From: Thalassoglobus sp. JC818
Lineage (GTDB): Bacteria; Planctomycetota; Planctomycetia; Planctomycetales; Planctomycetaceae
Assembly (NCBI RefSeq): GCF_040717535.1
Contig: NZ_JBFEFI010000001.1
Location: 248,001-312,000, forward strand
Direction of reading: 5' to 3'
Length of the DNA stretch: 64,000 nt
This document shows, piece by piece, positions 39,501 to 48,519 of this stretch. The position numbers were made by a program, and so were the translations under genes. Under the pieces are notes generated by a model. That model did not search any database. It saw nothing but the letters and a program-made list of their open reading frames with translations, and had not been told where the DNA came from. Numbering within the stretch: position 1 is the first letter of the stretch; every line of letters starts with the position of its first letter.

Positions 39501-39957
39501 GGAGTTTCTCGACCTGGTGAGGTTTCTTTCCGAGCTTGGGAAGCCGGGGCCTTACGCCAACAACGAAAAACCGGTCATCCGCAAGTGGAAAGTCGTTTCG
39601 GCTTCTGAATACGATGATCTTCCGGAAGACGGCTCGGAGTGGTTGACCGCATTCAGTAAGGTCGATGGAGAACTTCCTCCGGAAGACTTCCCAGCTGGCA
39701 ATAAGACCTTCCTGCGCAGCTACGTGAATGTTCTCGTTCCGGGAAAAGCTCAGTTGAAACTCAACAGCTCCGATGGCCTCAAACTCTGGATTGATGGAGC
39801 CCCGATCGACGATCTTCTCGCTCCAATCCAATTGGACAAAGGACACCGAACTTTGACCTTCACCATCGATCGCACCATTCGCGATTCCGGGCTTCGAGTG
39901 GAATTGGACGCTCTCAATGGTGAGGGTGTCTTTCAACCAGAGGGTGGGTTCAAGTAG
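36544..39957 (+). CDS. PVC-type haem-binding CxxCH protein with beta-propeller and HEAT repeats
   Basis: A 1137-residue exported protein from the ATG at 36544, signal peptide ending near VSAQ. The first about 400 residues form a dehydrogenase-like beta-propeller (MHWDSHGRLWVACSWAYPQL, then DGAIYVADWYNSIINHAQHD). A HEAT-like helical region with repeated EALGSWG / AVALAV elements spans about 410-830. A C-terminal cytochrome c-like domain has CTRCH at 876-880, followed by GPNL and ILEPNSAIAEHYEA. The last about 120 residues are a beta-rich PA14-like domain (LNSSDGLKLWIDG). The family is typical of Planctomycetes and Verrucomicrobia and is implicated in periplasmic sugar oxidation, coupled through its haem. 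Confidence 0.9.
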   Translation: MNRPSYPVIWTCLFLVIIASADAVSAQDASGIRTANLKGADIELMNNHDPASQLETFDLLPDYQVNLFAADPMFANPVHMHWDSHGRLWVACSWAYPQLKPGEVANDKIIILEDTDDDGVADKSTVFADGLYLPTGIELANGGCYVAQSPDVFFLKDTDGDDVADVKELVLTGFGIEDSHHSISAWRRGPGGWIYFQEGIFLHAQVETQYGVLRNFNGGVYQFNPRTRELKMFCRGTGGNPWGHVFDRWGQSFMVNNPRIMYLSPATGNSEDAVRVQPLISTEKQCGGDLATGSHVGDDIRGQLLTGRFKSRTVVRYQLIEDGAGFSANVLEPLISSRHPNFRPVDVKIGPDGAIYVADWYNSIINHAQHDFRDPRRDHDHGRIWRITHKERPLVAKPKLVGIPVEELIENLKSEETWTRHQARKELSECDADEVLIGLEQWVESLEEDDPNYDHHLVEAMWACQNVERVSEDILKRVLAAKDGNARSAGVRVIRYWHKDLSDPVGMIAVAAGDPFPRTRMEAVLSAGFIPRAAAFLAALNSLDHPGDPVLDLALPQTMAALEPYWRPLLDSGKLRFAKSTHREFVERSTGLGFQKRLSEFLNSEAPSDQETASIQAQLLSAGSEDDIRTIVSALTRNGGLKSDAATIAMLETLEQMSTREASKSLRREFRGLRELINNENEVIAIRAAEALGSWGMAGRDELSLLENDAVSLDVKQAIAVALAVTSKQRYEKPLLELAERGDIETRYVAAAGLAQADLSQGVAAAANLLQEDPQQVDAAKLVKFILLRKNGDQLLSEKLQDVAIHPAVLASVSNFHRETGLLSNELVDIFAPVKPEESLAALLLAEDIDALAAEAEKHGDPANGELIYRRKSTACTRCHAIGPAGAEIGPNLVAVGAAAKTKYLVQSILEPNSAIAEHYEARSFLLTSGKVLTGVVTFRNEDEVIVRDSSESGKEIRISTEEIEDEVPSSSLMPGGLADQLHGRQEFLDLVRFLSELGKPGPYANNEKPVIRKWKVVSASEYDDLPEDGSEWLTAFSKVDGELPPEDFPAGNKTFLRSYVNVLVPGKAQLKLNSSDGLKLWIDGAPIDDLLAPIQLDKGHRTLTFTIDRTIRDSGLRVELDALNGEGVFQPEGGFK

Positions 39958-40119
39958 ATTTGCAATATCTCTATGTTGCCTGCTGAATTCGATTGTTCAG
40001 ATTGAACATTTGTCGGTTCATTTCTGTTTTTGAATGGCTGTCTCTTAGCATGCATTGAACAGAAAAGAGTCACCGAACCGACCGTCAACGTCTTGTTTAT
40101 CTAATGTGAGTCGCTCGAA

Positions 40120-41631
40120 ATGCTGAATTCTTTCCGACTTCATCTTGCTGCCGTGCTGGTGATTCTCTCGATGAATTCCGTCGCGAATGACTGTATGAGT
40201 CAGGATTCCGAAACGCGTCCGAACATTGTTTTTTTGTTCGCGGACGACTTGTGTACTTACTCGGTCGGCTGCTACGGAAACCAAGATGTACAGACTCCGA
40301 ACCTTGACCGGCTCGCTCACGACGGAGTTGTTTTCGACAAGCATTACAACACGACCGCGATTTGCATGGCGAGTCGTGCGAACGTCTTCACTGGAATGTA
40401 TGAATATAAGACGGGCTGCAACTTCACTCACGGCGATATGCGTCCCGAAATCTGGGCGAAGTCCTATCCTGTGCTGTTACGTGAGGCTGGCTATCTCACA
40501 GCCTTTGCAGGGAAGTTCGGAATTGAAGTTGAGGGGAAGGGGCTTTGTGAAGACGACTTCGATTTCTGGGGTGGTGGCCCCGGACAGACCAACTACCAAA
40601 CCGCAAAGAATGCGTCGATGAAGAAGTATGCCGACGAATATCCCCACTCAACGTTGTCATATGCAGCGTTTGGGAAAGATGTCATCCGCGAAGCTTCCGA
40701 ACAAAACCGCCCATTCTGCTTGTCAATTAGTTTCAAGGCCCCACACAAACCAGCGACTCCTGATCCTCGCTTCGATCATGTCTATCAAGGAAAGAAATTC
40801 ACGAAGCCGGAGAACTTTGGCAGAGAGTTCGGCGAACACCTGTCAGCTCAAAGCAAGCAAGGACGCCAATATCCACGCTTCACAGACTGGAACTACGACA
40901 CCGATTACGACGGCGAGATGGCGAAATACCATCAGCAGGTCTTCGGGATTGATGTCGCTGTCGGAATGATCCGCGATGAGCTAAAGGCGCATGGTCTTCA
41001 AGAGAACACGGTCGTCATTTTCACGAGCGACAACGGTTACATCTGTGGATCGCACGGGTACGGTTCCAAAGTTCTACCAATGGAAGAATCTTCTCGGGTC
41101 CCATTGATGATCTATCATCCCAACAGCTCGCTCAATGGGCGACAGGTTCGCTGCGACCGATTAACGGGAAACATCGACTTCGCTCCGACAATGCTGGAAC
41201 TGGCAGGACTTTCCATTCCCTCCAACATGGATGGAAAAAGTCTCCTGGGGCTGCTTAAGAATCCGACTGACGGTGGCCACGAGCAACTGTCGTTCATCAA
41301 CGTGTATGGTCCACTTCCAACTCACAGCCTGAGCTGCCTGACTCCGCAATATAAGTACACCTACTGGTGGTACGGTGAAGAAGAGATGGAACCGGTCGAA
41401 GAACTGTTCGACACTCAGAACGATCCACTGGAACTGAAGAACCTCGCTGGAAACTCACAGAGCACTGATGCGATCGAAATGATGCGGTCCAAATACGATC
41501 AGCAACTCGACCATTGGAAGAAGCATGCTGTGAATTACAACGATTACCGAAGATTCGGGACTCTCTTTGACAGGCACATTCCAATTGAAGACAAGAATCT
41601 CGACAGCCCGAAGAAATCGAAGAGCGAATGA
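40120..41631 (+). CDS. Exported arylsulfatase-family sulfatase
   Basis: A 503-residue sulfatase with a signal peptide (about 1-23). The formylglycine motif is C82-M-A-S-R, the C-x-A-x-R form, followed by [13 protein letters not shown]. Metal ligands are provided by [15 protein letters not shown] and [13 protein letters not shown]. The lysine/histidine-bearing GKFGIEV region substitutes for the common GKWHLG. It lies 162 bases downstream of the PVC haem protein in the same direction, suggesting that desulfation and oxidation of one glycan are linked. The substrate cannot be inferred. Confidence 0.88.
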   Translation: MLNSFRLHLAAVLVILSMNSVANDCMSQDSETRPNIVFLFADDLCTYSVGCYGNQDVQTPNLDRLAHDGVVFDKHYNTTAICMASRANVFTGMYEYKTGCNFTHGDMRPEIWAKSYPVLLREAGYLTAFAGKFGIEVEGKGLCEDDFDFWGGGPGQTNYQTAKNASMKKYADEYPHSTLSYAAFGKDVIREASEQNRPFCLSISFKAPHKPATPDPRFDHVYQGKKFTKPENFGREFGEHLSAQSKQGRQYPRFTDWNYDTDYDGEMAKYHQQVFGIDVAVGMIRDELKAHGLQENTVVIFTSDNGYICGSHGYGSKVLPMEESSRVPLMIYHPNSSLNGRQVRCDRLTGNIDFAPTMLELAGLSIPSNMDGKSLLGLLKNPTDGGHEQLSFINVYGPLPTHSLSCLTPQYKYTYWWYGEEEMEPVEELFDTQNDPLELKNLAGNSQSTDAIEMMRSKYDQQLDHWKKHAVNYNDYRRFGTLFDRHIPIEDKNLDSPKKSKSE

Positions 41632-41756
41632 ACGCCGTTCGTGGCAGGAGCGATTCGCATGGGCAGATGCCTTGTCGGTTTGAAAGTTATCGCTGCAGCA
41701 AGGTCGTCTGGAAGTTAGTCATTCGACAAGTTTTGGGAAGGCTGATTCGAGTCGGG

Positions 41757-42353
41757 TTACGGTTTCAATCGGATCAAGATTTCGTTCCGACGGAGTGGTC
41801 CGGGAACGAACGGGGCATCGTAGCCAGCACGCTCGGCAGAGGCCTCCCCAGATATTTCTCGTGAGACCATCCAATCTCGCAGGAGCTTCTCCTGAACGGC
41901 AGCTTTCCGCTCGTTCATAATTCCGGAGAAGCGAATGACGGCGAATCGTCCGCCTTTACGCGTTGAGATCAAAATATCTGAGCTTCGTGGTTGGGGAGCA
42001 CCGGCCTCTTTAACATCCTGCGGCATCACGAAGCCCATGGATCCCTCGGACGTTTTGCTACCTTCTTCCATGAAGACAGGTGTCGTCATTTCAATTTTCT
42101 GGTTGGTCTCGTTGTCTCCGCTGATGTAGCGAAACAACTTCATGAAGCTTCCGTCATTGCCGCGAGCTTCCACATTCGTCTGCGTCGATGCGAGCACCAA
42201 CTCAGGATACTCTCGGATTTCGATGTTCCCATCCTTCTCGATCACTTCATACGGTGCGGATTCATACCCGGCTCGGGCAGTGACATTCCAAGTTGTCACA
42301 CCCAAAATGACCCAAAAACCGACGCCGATCAGGTAGAACATTTGAGTCTTCAT
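41757..42353 (-). CDS. SOUL family haem-binding protein
   Basis: A 198-residue protein from the ATG at 42353 (frame extends to 42389). An N-terminal membrane anchor or signal (about 5-25) precedes a SOUL domain: YESAPYEVIEKDGNIEIREYP, MKLFRYISGDNETNQKIEMTTPV, then GFVMPQDV and RFAVIRFSG. SOUL/HBP proteins bind haem or tetrapyrroles; bacterial roles are poorly known. The bacterial examples often carry such an N-terminal anchor. The gene faces the sulfatase across 125 bases and is divergent from the large PQQ-propeller gene. It may handle haem for the nearby haem proteins, but that is speculation. Confidence 0.88.
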   Translation of the reverse strand: MKTQMFYLIGVGFWVILGVTTWNVTARAGYESAPYEVIEKDGNIEIREYPELVLASTQTNVEARGNDGSFMKLFRYISGDNETNQKIEMTTPVFMEEGSKTSEGSMGFVMPQDVKEAGAPQPRSSDILISTRKGGRFAVIRFSGIMNERKAAVQEKLLRDWMVSREISGEASAERAGYDAPFVPGPLRRNEILIRLKP

Positions 42354-42579
42354 TTCATGCTCACGATTGAATTCAGGAAATTCGAACACCTAGACTGAGT
42401 CTAGACTTGAGCTGTGAAGTGACCACAATTGCCACAAGACTCAGTCCGGTCGATGACGGGAACTTGTGAGCAATCTCAGAACCGTAATATTTGATTTACG
42501 TTCTCTTCATTTGACTCGATTAGCATCGCTTCAATCGTGTCTACGAACTCTCTAACAAGCGTTGAATGGAATACACGGA

Positions 42580-45500
42580 ATGAGCATCCCCAAACTGACT
42601 TCGATGGTCTTCCTGTTTCTCGTCCTCACGAATCAGCCGTGTGCTTTCGGGTCTGACTGGCCGATGTGGCGAGGGAATTCTCAACGCACAGCAGTCGCTG
42701 CAGATGGGCTTCCAGACGAATTGTCGTTGATCTGGAAGCGAGTTTATTCACAGCGAGAGCAAGCTTGGGACGATCCGCTCAATCTCGATTTGATGACGTA
42801 CGATCGAGTCTTCGAGCCGGTGATTCTCGATGGCCGTTTGTTTATGGGATTCAATGACCGCGACAAATTCGTGGCATTCGATGCCGATTCGGGCGATGAA
42901 TTGTGGACCTTCTTCACAGATGCTCCAGTTCGACTTCCGCCGGCTGCATGGGACGGAAAGGTCTACTTCACTTCAGACGACGGCCATTTGTACTGCGTTT
43001 CTGCAGAAGACGGAGAGCTCATCTGGAAGTTTCGTGGAGCCCCCAGTAATCAGAAGGCGATCGGAAACGAGCGATTCGTCTCAGTTTGGCCGGCGCGCGG
43101 TGGCCCGGTCGTTCGAGATGAAACTGTGTACTTTGCCGCCAGCATCTGGCCGATGATGGGCACGTTCATTTATGCACTCGATGCCGACACTGGAACGGTC
43201 GAATGGCTCAACGACAGCACCGGTGCTCAATACATCAAACAGCCTCACAGTGCTCCATCGTTTGCGGGCGTTGCTCCTCAAGGTGCTCTGGTTGCGACGG
43301 AAAATCATCTGATCGTTCCCGGAGGACGATCGGTCCCGGCGGTTTTTGATCGCGATTCAGGGAGTCTCAAGCACTTCGAAATCAATGCTGGTGGAAAAGG
43401 AACCGGAGGAACTTTCATTGCAGCAGATGAATCGCGGTTCTACCTGCACACCCGTTTGAAGGGGACACGAGCATTCGACACTGAGAGCGGCGTCAAAACG
43501 GCATTCATGCCGAACGAGCCGGTTCTGTCGGACGGAATCGTCTACACCGCCATGACCGAGGAGGAGACACCGGTTATTTATGCATATGGTGAGGAAGACC
43601 AACTTCTTTGGGAGATTGAGGCTGACGGGAGCGGCGATCTGATTCTGGCGAGTGATCGACTGTATGCCGCGGGCGAAAAAGAGATCTCCGTCATTCAACT
43701 TCCCACCGATCAGACTGCCGCGCAAGTAGTTAAGACCATTCCAATTGACGGACAAGTAGAACGTCTGCTCGCGGGTGACAACAAGCTGATTGCTGTCACG
43801 CTCGACGGGTCGATCCTTGCCTTCGGAGAAGGTTCTCAAGAGGCGCCGAATACAATCATTGAAGAGAAGAAGTCTCTGGCAATTGATGACGAGTCTCGAA
43901 CTGCAGGGGCAAAGTTGGTGGCTGACTGTGACACCAGTGGTTATTCGCTCATTTTTGGTGCAAGCGATGAAACACTCGTTCTCGCAATGGCAGAGCTTCC
44001 ATTCTCACAACTCGCAGTCGTTGACTCCGATGCAGGACGCGTTGATCGACTCCGAAAGCGACTCGATGAAGCAGGATTGTATGGCCAGACGACAGCACAT
44101 GTTGGCGATGCGCAATCGTTCCTCGCTCCAAGCTACATCGCTCATCTGATCGTTGTGGGAGCTGAAGAAGCAGCGAGCGCTTCCGGTTCTGAGATCGAGC
44201 AAATTTACGAATCGGTCCGCCCATACGGAGGCACGCTGAGACTGATCGCCAGTAATAACCATCGCGATCTGGCGGATCGGGTTCGGTCTCTCAATCTTGA
44301 ACAAGCCCAAGTGACGATTGATGACGAGTTCGTGACGGTCAAGCGTGTCGGGGCTCTGCCGGGTTCCGCAGACTGGACGCACCAGCATGGAGACGTGGCG
44401 AATACCATCAAATCCGACGACAGCCGCGTTAAACTTCCGCTGGGTGTTTTGTGGTTCGGCGGCAGCAGCAACATGGACGTGTTGCCTCGACATGGTCATG
44501 GACCACCGGAACAAGTTGTCGGCGGCCGCTTATTTATTCAGGGAATGAACAGCCTTAGCGCTCGAGATGTCTACACGGGGCGCGTCCTGTGGAAGAGAGA
44601 ATTCGAAGACCTCGGAACTTACGATGTCTATTACGATGAGACATATGAAGACACTCCGCTGGACCCGAAATACAATCAGGTCCATATCCCCGGTGCGAAT
44701 GGACGGGGAACGAACTACGTCGTCACCGAAGATCGCGTTTACATCGTCGAAGGGAGTCGCTGTCACATTCTCGATCCAGCGAGTGGAGAGACTCTTCAGC
44801 AACTCGATCTCCCGATGAATGAATCTGGTGAACGTCCGGAATGGGGTTACATCGGCGTTTATGAAGATCTGTTGCTCGCAGGATATGGGTTTGCTTCTTA
44901 CCGAGCTCGTTTGAATCTGAAATTCAGTTCTGATGATGAACTTCGAAGCAACCGAGCTGGCTTCGGTTCCAAAAGTCTCGATCGAGCTGCCAGCATGGGA
45001 CTGATCGCATTCGACCGGCACACCGGCGAGCTTCTTTGGAAGAACGACGCGGTCCACAGCTTCTGGCACAACGGGATTGTTGCGGGTGGGGGAAGAATCT
45101 ATTGCCTCGACCGAACGCCTGAACTGATTGCGGCAGCTCTGCGTCGTCGTGGTGTTTCGAATGCCGATACGTACCGCATTGCAGCCTTCGACGCGAAAAC
45201 CGGAAAACTGGACTGGGAGATTGCCGAAGGAGTCTTCGGCACCTGGTTAGGTTACTCAGAAGAGCATGACTTGTTACTCCAAGCTGGGGCTTCCGCGAGC
45301 GATCGCCTCTACGCGGAAGTCGGGCAGGGGATGGCCGTCTATCAGGCAGAAAGCGGAGAAGTTCAATGGAAGAACGACTCAATTTCGTATGCGGGTCCAT
45401 GCATTCTTCACAATGACTGGATCTTCACGAACGCCAATTCGTACAGCGAATCTGCGGGAGCCTTTCATCTGATCGATGGCCACCCGAAGCTCGTCTCGAA

Positions 45501-46908
45501 TCCGCTGACCGGTGAACAACAACCGTGGAAATTGACACGGGCCTACGGATGTAACAACGTCATTGCCAGTGAAAACCTACTCACATTTCGCTCTGGAGCA
45601 GCTGGGTTTTATGACCTTCTAAGTGAGAGCGGGACGGGCAACTTTGGAGGATTTAAGTCAGGCTGTACTTCCAACCTTGTTGTCGCCAACGGAGTTCTGA
45701 ACGCTCCCGATTACACAAGGACTTGTAGTTGTGCCTATCAGAATCAAACTTCTCTAGCACTTGTTCACATGCCTCAACTTGAGTTCTGGACGATCAATCC
45801 TGCCGTCGGCGTTCATGAAACGACTGGTCGTCTGAAAGACGGAGGCATCAATTTCGGTGCTCCTGGAGACAGAACCGATGAGAATGGCGTTTTGTGGTTG
45901 GAGCATCCTCCGGTGGCTGGCCCATCGGCTCCATTCGCGATTCGCCTCAACGACGAGGCCAAGTACTTCAGTCATCACTCTTCATCGGTAGGCACAGCTG
46001 AAGCAGCGTGGGTGCTGGCGTCTGGGATTGAGAACGTGACTGAGTTGACGATCGATTTAAATCTCAAGCAGCGCGTCGATCTTAGCTCAGGAATTGCCGT
46101 CAATGACTCGGAAGACGATGTCGAAGAAGCTGAGTCGGGAGAAGTCAGTACTGGCAGCAGTGATCTCGAAATTCTGGAGGATGGCGGAAAGCAAACAATC
46201 GGATTGCGTTTCAATGACATCCCGCTGGCTCAGGGAACCGAGGTTCGCTCGGCCTGGATTCAATTCACATGTGATGAAGCTTCGGATATTCCGACATCGG
46301 TCGTGATCAACGGCGAAGCAACCGGAAATGCGAGCGCGTTTGAAAGCAAAACGAACAACGTCTCTTTGCGAGCCAGAACAGCAGCCGAAGTCATTTGGCA
46401 GCCTGAACCCTGGACACGTCCAGGGGCTGCAACTGACGCTGAACGAACACCGGACATCTCTAGGTTGATCCAAGAGATCGTGAATCGCGACGACTGGAAA
46501 CCTGGCAACTCGCTGGCATTCATTCTCTCCGGGACAGGAAAACGTGTCGCTGTCTCGTCAAGTGGACGGGGACAAAAGGGGGCTGCGAGGTTAATCATCG
46601 ATGCCGATGAAGCAGAAATCGATGACCAAGAAGCTGCTGTTCCAAGAGAGTATGAACTCTCGCTCTACTTCGGCCTCCCCCGCAACGCTGACTCGAGTCG
46701 TCGTCGCTTCGATGTCGCCATCGCAGATGAGATTGTGCTGCAGGATGTCACCCTTCAACAGAACGGAAATCCTGACGAACAGGCACAGGTCCACACGATT
46801 AAAACTCAGTCTCCATCAAATCGGTTGAAGCTACGCTTTCTCCCGAAAGAAGGAATGCCGGTCCTCAGCGGAATCGAAATCCACGAGGTTGTGGAAGCTG
46901 AGGAATAG
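42580..46908 (+). CDS. Giant PQQ-type beta-propeller protein with a methyltransferase-like insert
   Basis: A 1442-residue exported protein from the ATG at 42580, signal peptide ending near AFGSDWPMWRG. Blades of a PQQ-binding-type propeller are clear: DELWTFFTDAP, GKVYFTSDDGHLYCVSAEDG, VLWKREFEDL, GELLWKNDAVHSFWH. Between about residues 440 and 590 the propeller is interrupted by a Rossmann-like segment resembling a SAM methyltransferase (YSLIFGASDETLVLAMAE, VVDSDAGRVDRLRKRL, GDAQSF, then YGGTLRLI). After the second propeller half, about 1130-1340 holds a DNRLRE-like or carbohydrate-binding beta domain, and the last about 90 residues a malectin-like one (ELSLYFGLP). Likely a periplasmic or surface binding or oxidising protein. 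The PQQ dependence is not proven. Confidence 0.82.
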   Translation: MSIPKLTSMVFLFLVLTNQPCAFGSDWPMWRGNSQRTAVAADGLPDELSLIWKRVYSQREQAWDDPLNLDLMTYDRVFEPVILDGRLFMGFNDRDKFVAFDADSGDELWTFFTDAPVRLPPAAWDGKVYFTSDDGHLYCVSAEDGELIWKFRGAPSNQKAIGNERFVSVWPARGGPVVRDETVYFAASIWPMMGTFIYALDADTGTVEWLNDSTGAQYIKQPHSAPSFAGVAPQGALVATENHLIVPGGRSVPAVFDRDSGSLKHFEINAGGKGTGGTFIAADESRFYLHTRLKGTRAFDTESGVKTAFMPNEPVLSDGIVYTAMTEEETPVIYAYGEEDQLLWEIEADGSGDLILASDRLYAAGEKEISVIQLPTDQTAAQVVKTIPIDGQVERLLAGDNKLIAVTLDGSILAFGEGSQEAPNTIIEEKKSLAIDDESRTAGAKLVADCDTSGYSLIFGASDETLVLAMAELPFSQLAVVDSDAGRVDRLRKRLDEAGLYGQTTAHVGDAQSFLAPSYIAHLIVVGAEEAASASGSEIEQIYESVRPYGGTLRLIASNNHRDLADRVRSLNLEQAQVTIDDEFVTVKRVGALPGSADWTHQHGDVANTIKSDDSRVKLPLGVLWFGGSSNMDVLPRHGHGPPEQVVGGRLFIQGMNSLSARDVYTGRVLWKREFEDLGTYDVYYDETYEDTPLDPKYNQVHIPGANGRGTNYVVTEDRVYIVEGSRCHILDPASGETLQQLDLPMNESGERPEWGYIGVYEDLLLAGYGFASYRARLNLKFSSDDELRSNRAGFGSKSLDRAASMGLIAFDRHTGELLWKNDAVHSFWHNGIVAGGGRIYCLDRTPELIAAALRRRGVSNADTYRIAAFDAKTGKLDWEIAEGVFGTWLGYSEEHDLLLQAGASASDRLYAEVGQGMAVYQAESGEVQWKNDSISYAGPCILHNDWIFTNANSYSESAGAFHLIDGHPKLVSNPLTGEQQPWKLTRAYGCNNVIASENLLTFRSGAAGFYDLLSESGTGNFGGFKSGCTSNLVVANGVLNAPDYTRTCSCAYQNQTSLALVHMPQLEFWTINPAVGVHETTGRLKDGGINFGAPGDRTDENGVLWLEHPPVAGPSAPFAIRLNDEAKYFSHHSSSVGTAEAAWVLASGIENVTELTIDLNLKQRVDLSSGIAVNDSEDDVEEAESGEVSTGSSDLEILEDGGKQTIGLRFNDIPLAQGTEVRSAWIQFTCDEASDIPTSVVINGEATGNASAFESKTNNVSLRARTAAEVIWQPEPWTRPGAATDAERTPDISRLIQEIVNRDDWKPGNSLAFILSGTGKRVAVSSSGRGQKGAARLIIDADEAEIDDQEAAVPREYELSLYFGLPRNADSSRRRFDVAIADEIVLQDVTLQQNGNPDEQAQVHTIKTQSPSNRLKLRFLPKEGMPVLSGIEIHEVVEAEE

Positions 46909-46964
46909 AGTCCTGCCAGCTGAGAATAGCAACGTCGGAACGCGACGAAGACTTGGCTAAGTGA

Positions 46965-47612
46965 TTAAACGTCATCAGTCGTATGAACTTGACCGTCAGC
47001 GATGCGAAGAATCTGCGTGGCCAGGTTTTCTGCTTCTGAAACATGATGAGTCACGTGGAGCGTAGTGACCTTCGTTTCCTGCCAAACCGTCTTCAACAGA
47101 TCACACATCTGAGAATGTGTTTCTTCGTCGAGTGCGCTGAGCGGTTCGTCGAGACAAAGAATCTTGGGCCGGAATGAAATTGCTCGGCCGATCGCCACTC
47201 TTTGTTTCTCGCCACCGCTGAGTTTATTTGGAAACCGATCGAGCAGATGAGTGATCCCCAGCAGCTCAGCGAGCTCTTCGACCCGTTGATTGACGACCTG
47301 CTTATTGCACCGCCTGATTTGAAGAGCGAATGCCAGATGGCTGCGGACGTTCATGCTTGAGAATAACGCAGCATCTTGGGGGACGTATCCAATACCGCGG
47401 ACCGCTGGATTCAACTTTGTCACGTCTTTTCCAACCAGTGTGATTTGGCCTTGGGCGATCTTTCGAAAGCCGAGAATTGCTTCCAAGATGGTCGTTTTCC
47501 CGGACCCGGTCCTTCCCATCAGAATCGAGTATGCCCCGCTTGGAACCAGAAAGTTCACATCGTCGAGGCGGAACTTTCCCTGATGAATCGAGACGTTCTG
47601 AAGCGAAATCAA
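46965..47612 (-). CDS. ABC transporter ATP-binding protein, molybdate/tungstate-type
   Basis: A 215-residue ATPase starting at a TTG at 47612. All motifs are present: Walker A GRTGSGKTT near residue 33, the signature LSGGEKQRVAIGRA, Walker B ILCLDEPLSALD and the switch HVTHH. It lacks the C-terminal regulatory TOBE/MOP domain of ModC, so it is a minimal ATPase. Its 13-base gap from the permease shows it is the last gene of a six-gene operon. It would power import by the ModB-like permease. The anion transported is not known; the molybdate, tungstate and sulfate families are close. Confidence 0.85.
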   Translation of the reverse strand: MISLQNVSIHQGKFRLDDVNFLVPSGAYSILMGRTGSGKTTILEAILGFRKIAQGQITLVGKDVTKLNPAVRGIGYVPQDAALFSSMNVRSHLAFALQIRRCNKQVVNQRVEELAELLGITHLLDRFPNKLSGGEKQRVAIGRAISFRPKILCLDEPLSALDEETHSQMCDLLKTVWQETKVTTLHVTHHVSEAENLATQILRIADGQVHTTDDV

Positions 47613-47625
47613 AACTCGGTCCCTT

Positions 47626-48519
47626 TCAAAGTTCCGACTGACCGAAAACTCTGGTCAAGATCAGCACGACAACCGCCGCGAATACCATGATCAGTGAGAC
47701 TGCGACTGCCCCCTGAAGGTTTCCGACGTTCATCTCGAGGAAAACGGTCGTTGAAAGGACTTCAGTTTTCATGCGAGTGGCACCGGCGAAAATTAGCAGC
47801 GGGCCAAATTCACCGAGAGATCTCGCCCATGCCAGCGTGAACGCTGTGAGAATTCCTCGACGAGCTTCCGGCAGCACGACTGAACTGAACGCCTGAGCCT
47901 TTGAGCATCCCAAAGAAACTGCCACCTGTTCGCAGCGGGGATTGATATGGTCGAAGGTCGATTTCATCGTCCGAACTGAAAACGCACACGCGACTGAAAA
48001 CTGAGCCACGATGACTGCCGGGATCTGATACACGACTTCACGTGCAAAGAATGAGAACGGCGGAAATTGAAACAAAATCAGAAGACTCAGCCCGACGACC
48101 AGCGGGGGGAGAACGATCGGAATGTCCAGAATTGCATCGACCAATCCGTGGCCCGGGAACCGATAGCGCGACATCAGATAGCCCATCGGCACAGCAACGA
48201 GCAGACTTAAAAGTGCTGAGAAGGTGCATGACGTCATGCTCAGCCAAATTGAGTATTGGACTTTCGGATCACTCAACGATTTAAGAATTGGATTTCTGTG
48301 CTCTGCGAGATCAGTCGAACTTTCCGACGCGTTAAAAGCTGCCTCAGCACTGCTTTCTCGAATCATGTAGGCAAAATCAGCGGACAACATCGCCAGGATG
48401 AGAACGACGTAAGATGCTCCCAGAATTGAGAGCGTAATATAGAACATCGAATTCGAGAAAGAGATGACTGGTTGTGAAACTGCCAGTTCTCGTTCTTCAC
48501 TTGCGTTCCTCGTCTTCAT
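47626..48519 (-). CDS. ABC transporter permease, ModB/TupB-like
   Basis: A 297-residue inner-membrane protein with about six membrane segments. The ATPase-contact loop is visible as EQVAVSLGCSKAQAFSSVVLPEARRGI, the EAA motif of binding-protein-dependent permeases, and the late ARSLGEFGPLLIFAGATRMKTEVLS is typical of ModB/WtpB/TupB. A longer N-terminal segment of about 25 polar residues and an extracellular loop of about 30 residues precede the first core helices. The ATG at 48519 overlaps the TGA of the binding-protein gene by one base (TGATG), so translation is coupled. Confidence 0.87.
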   Translation of the reverse strand: MKTRNASEERELAVSQPVISFSNSMFYITLSILGASYVVLILAMLSADFAYMIRESSAEAAFNASESSTDLAEHRNPILKSLSDPKVQYSIWLSMTSCTFSALLSLLVAVPMGYLMSRYRFPGHGLVDAILDIPIVLPPLVVGLSLLILFQFPPFSFFAREVVYQIPAVIVAQFSVACAFSVRTMKSTFDHINPRCEQVAVSLGCSKAQAFSSVVLPEARRGILTAFTLAWARSLGEFGPLLIFAGATRMKTEVLSTTVFLEMNVGNLQGAVAVSLIMVFAAVVVLILTRVFGQSEL

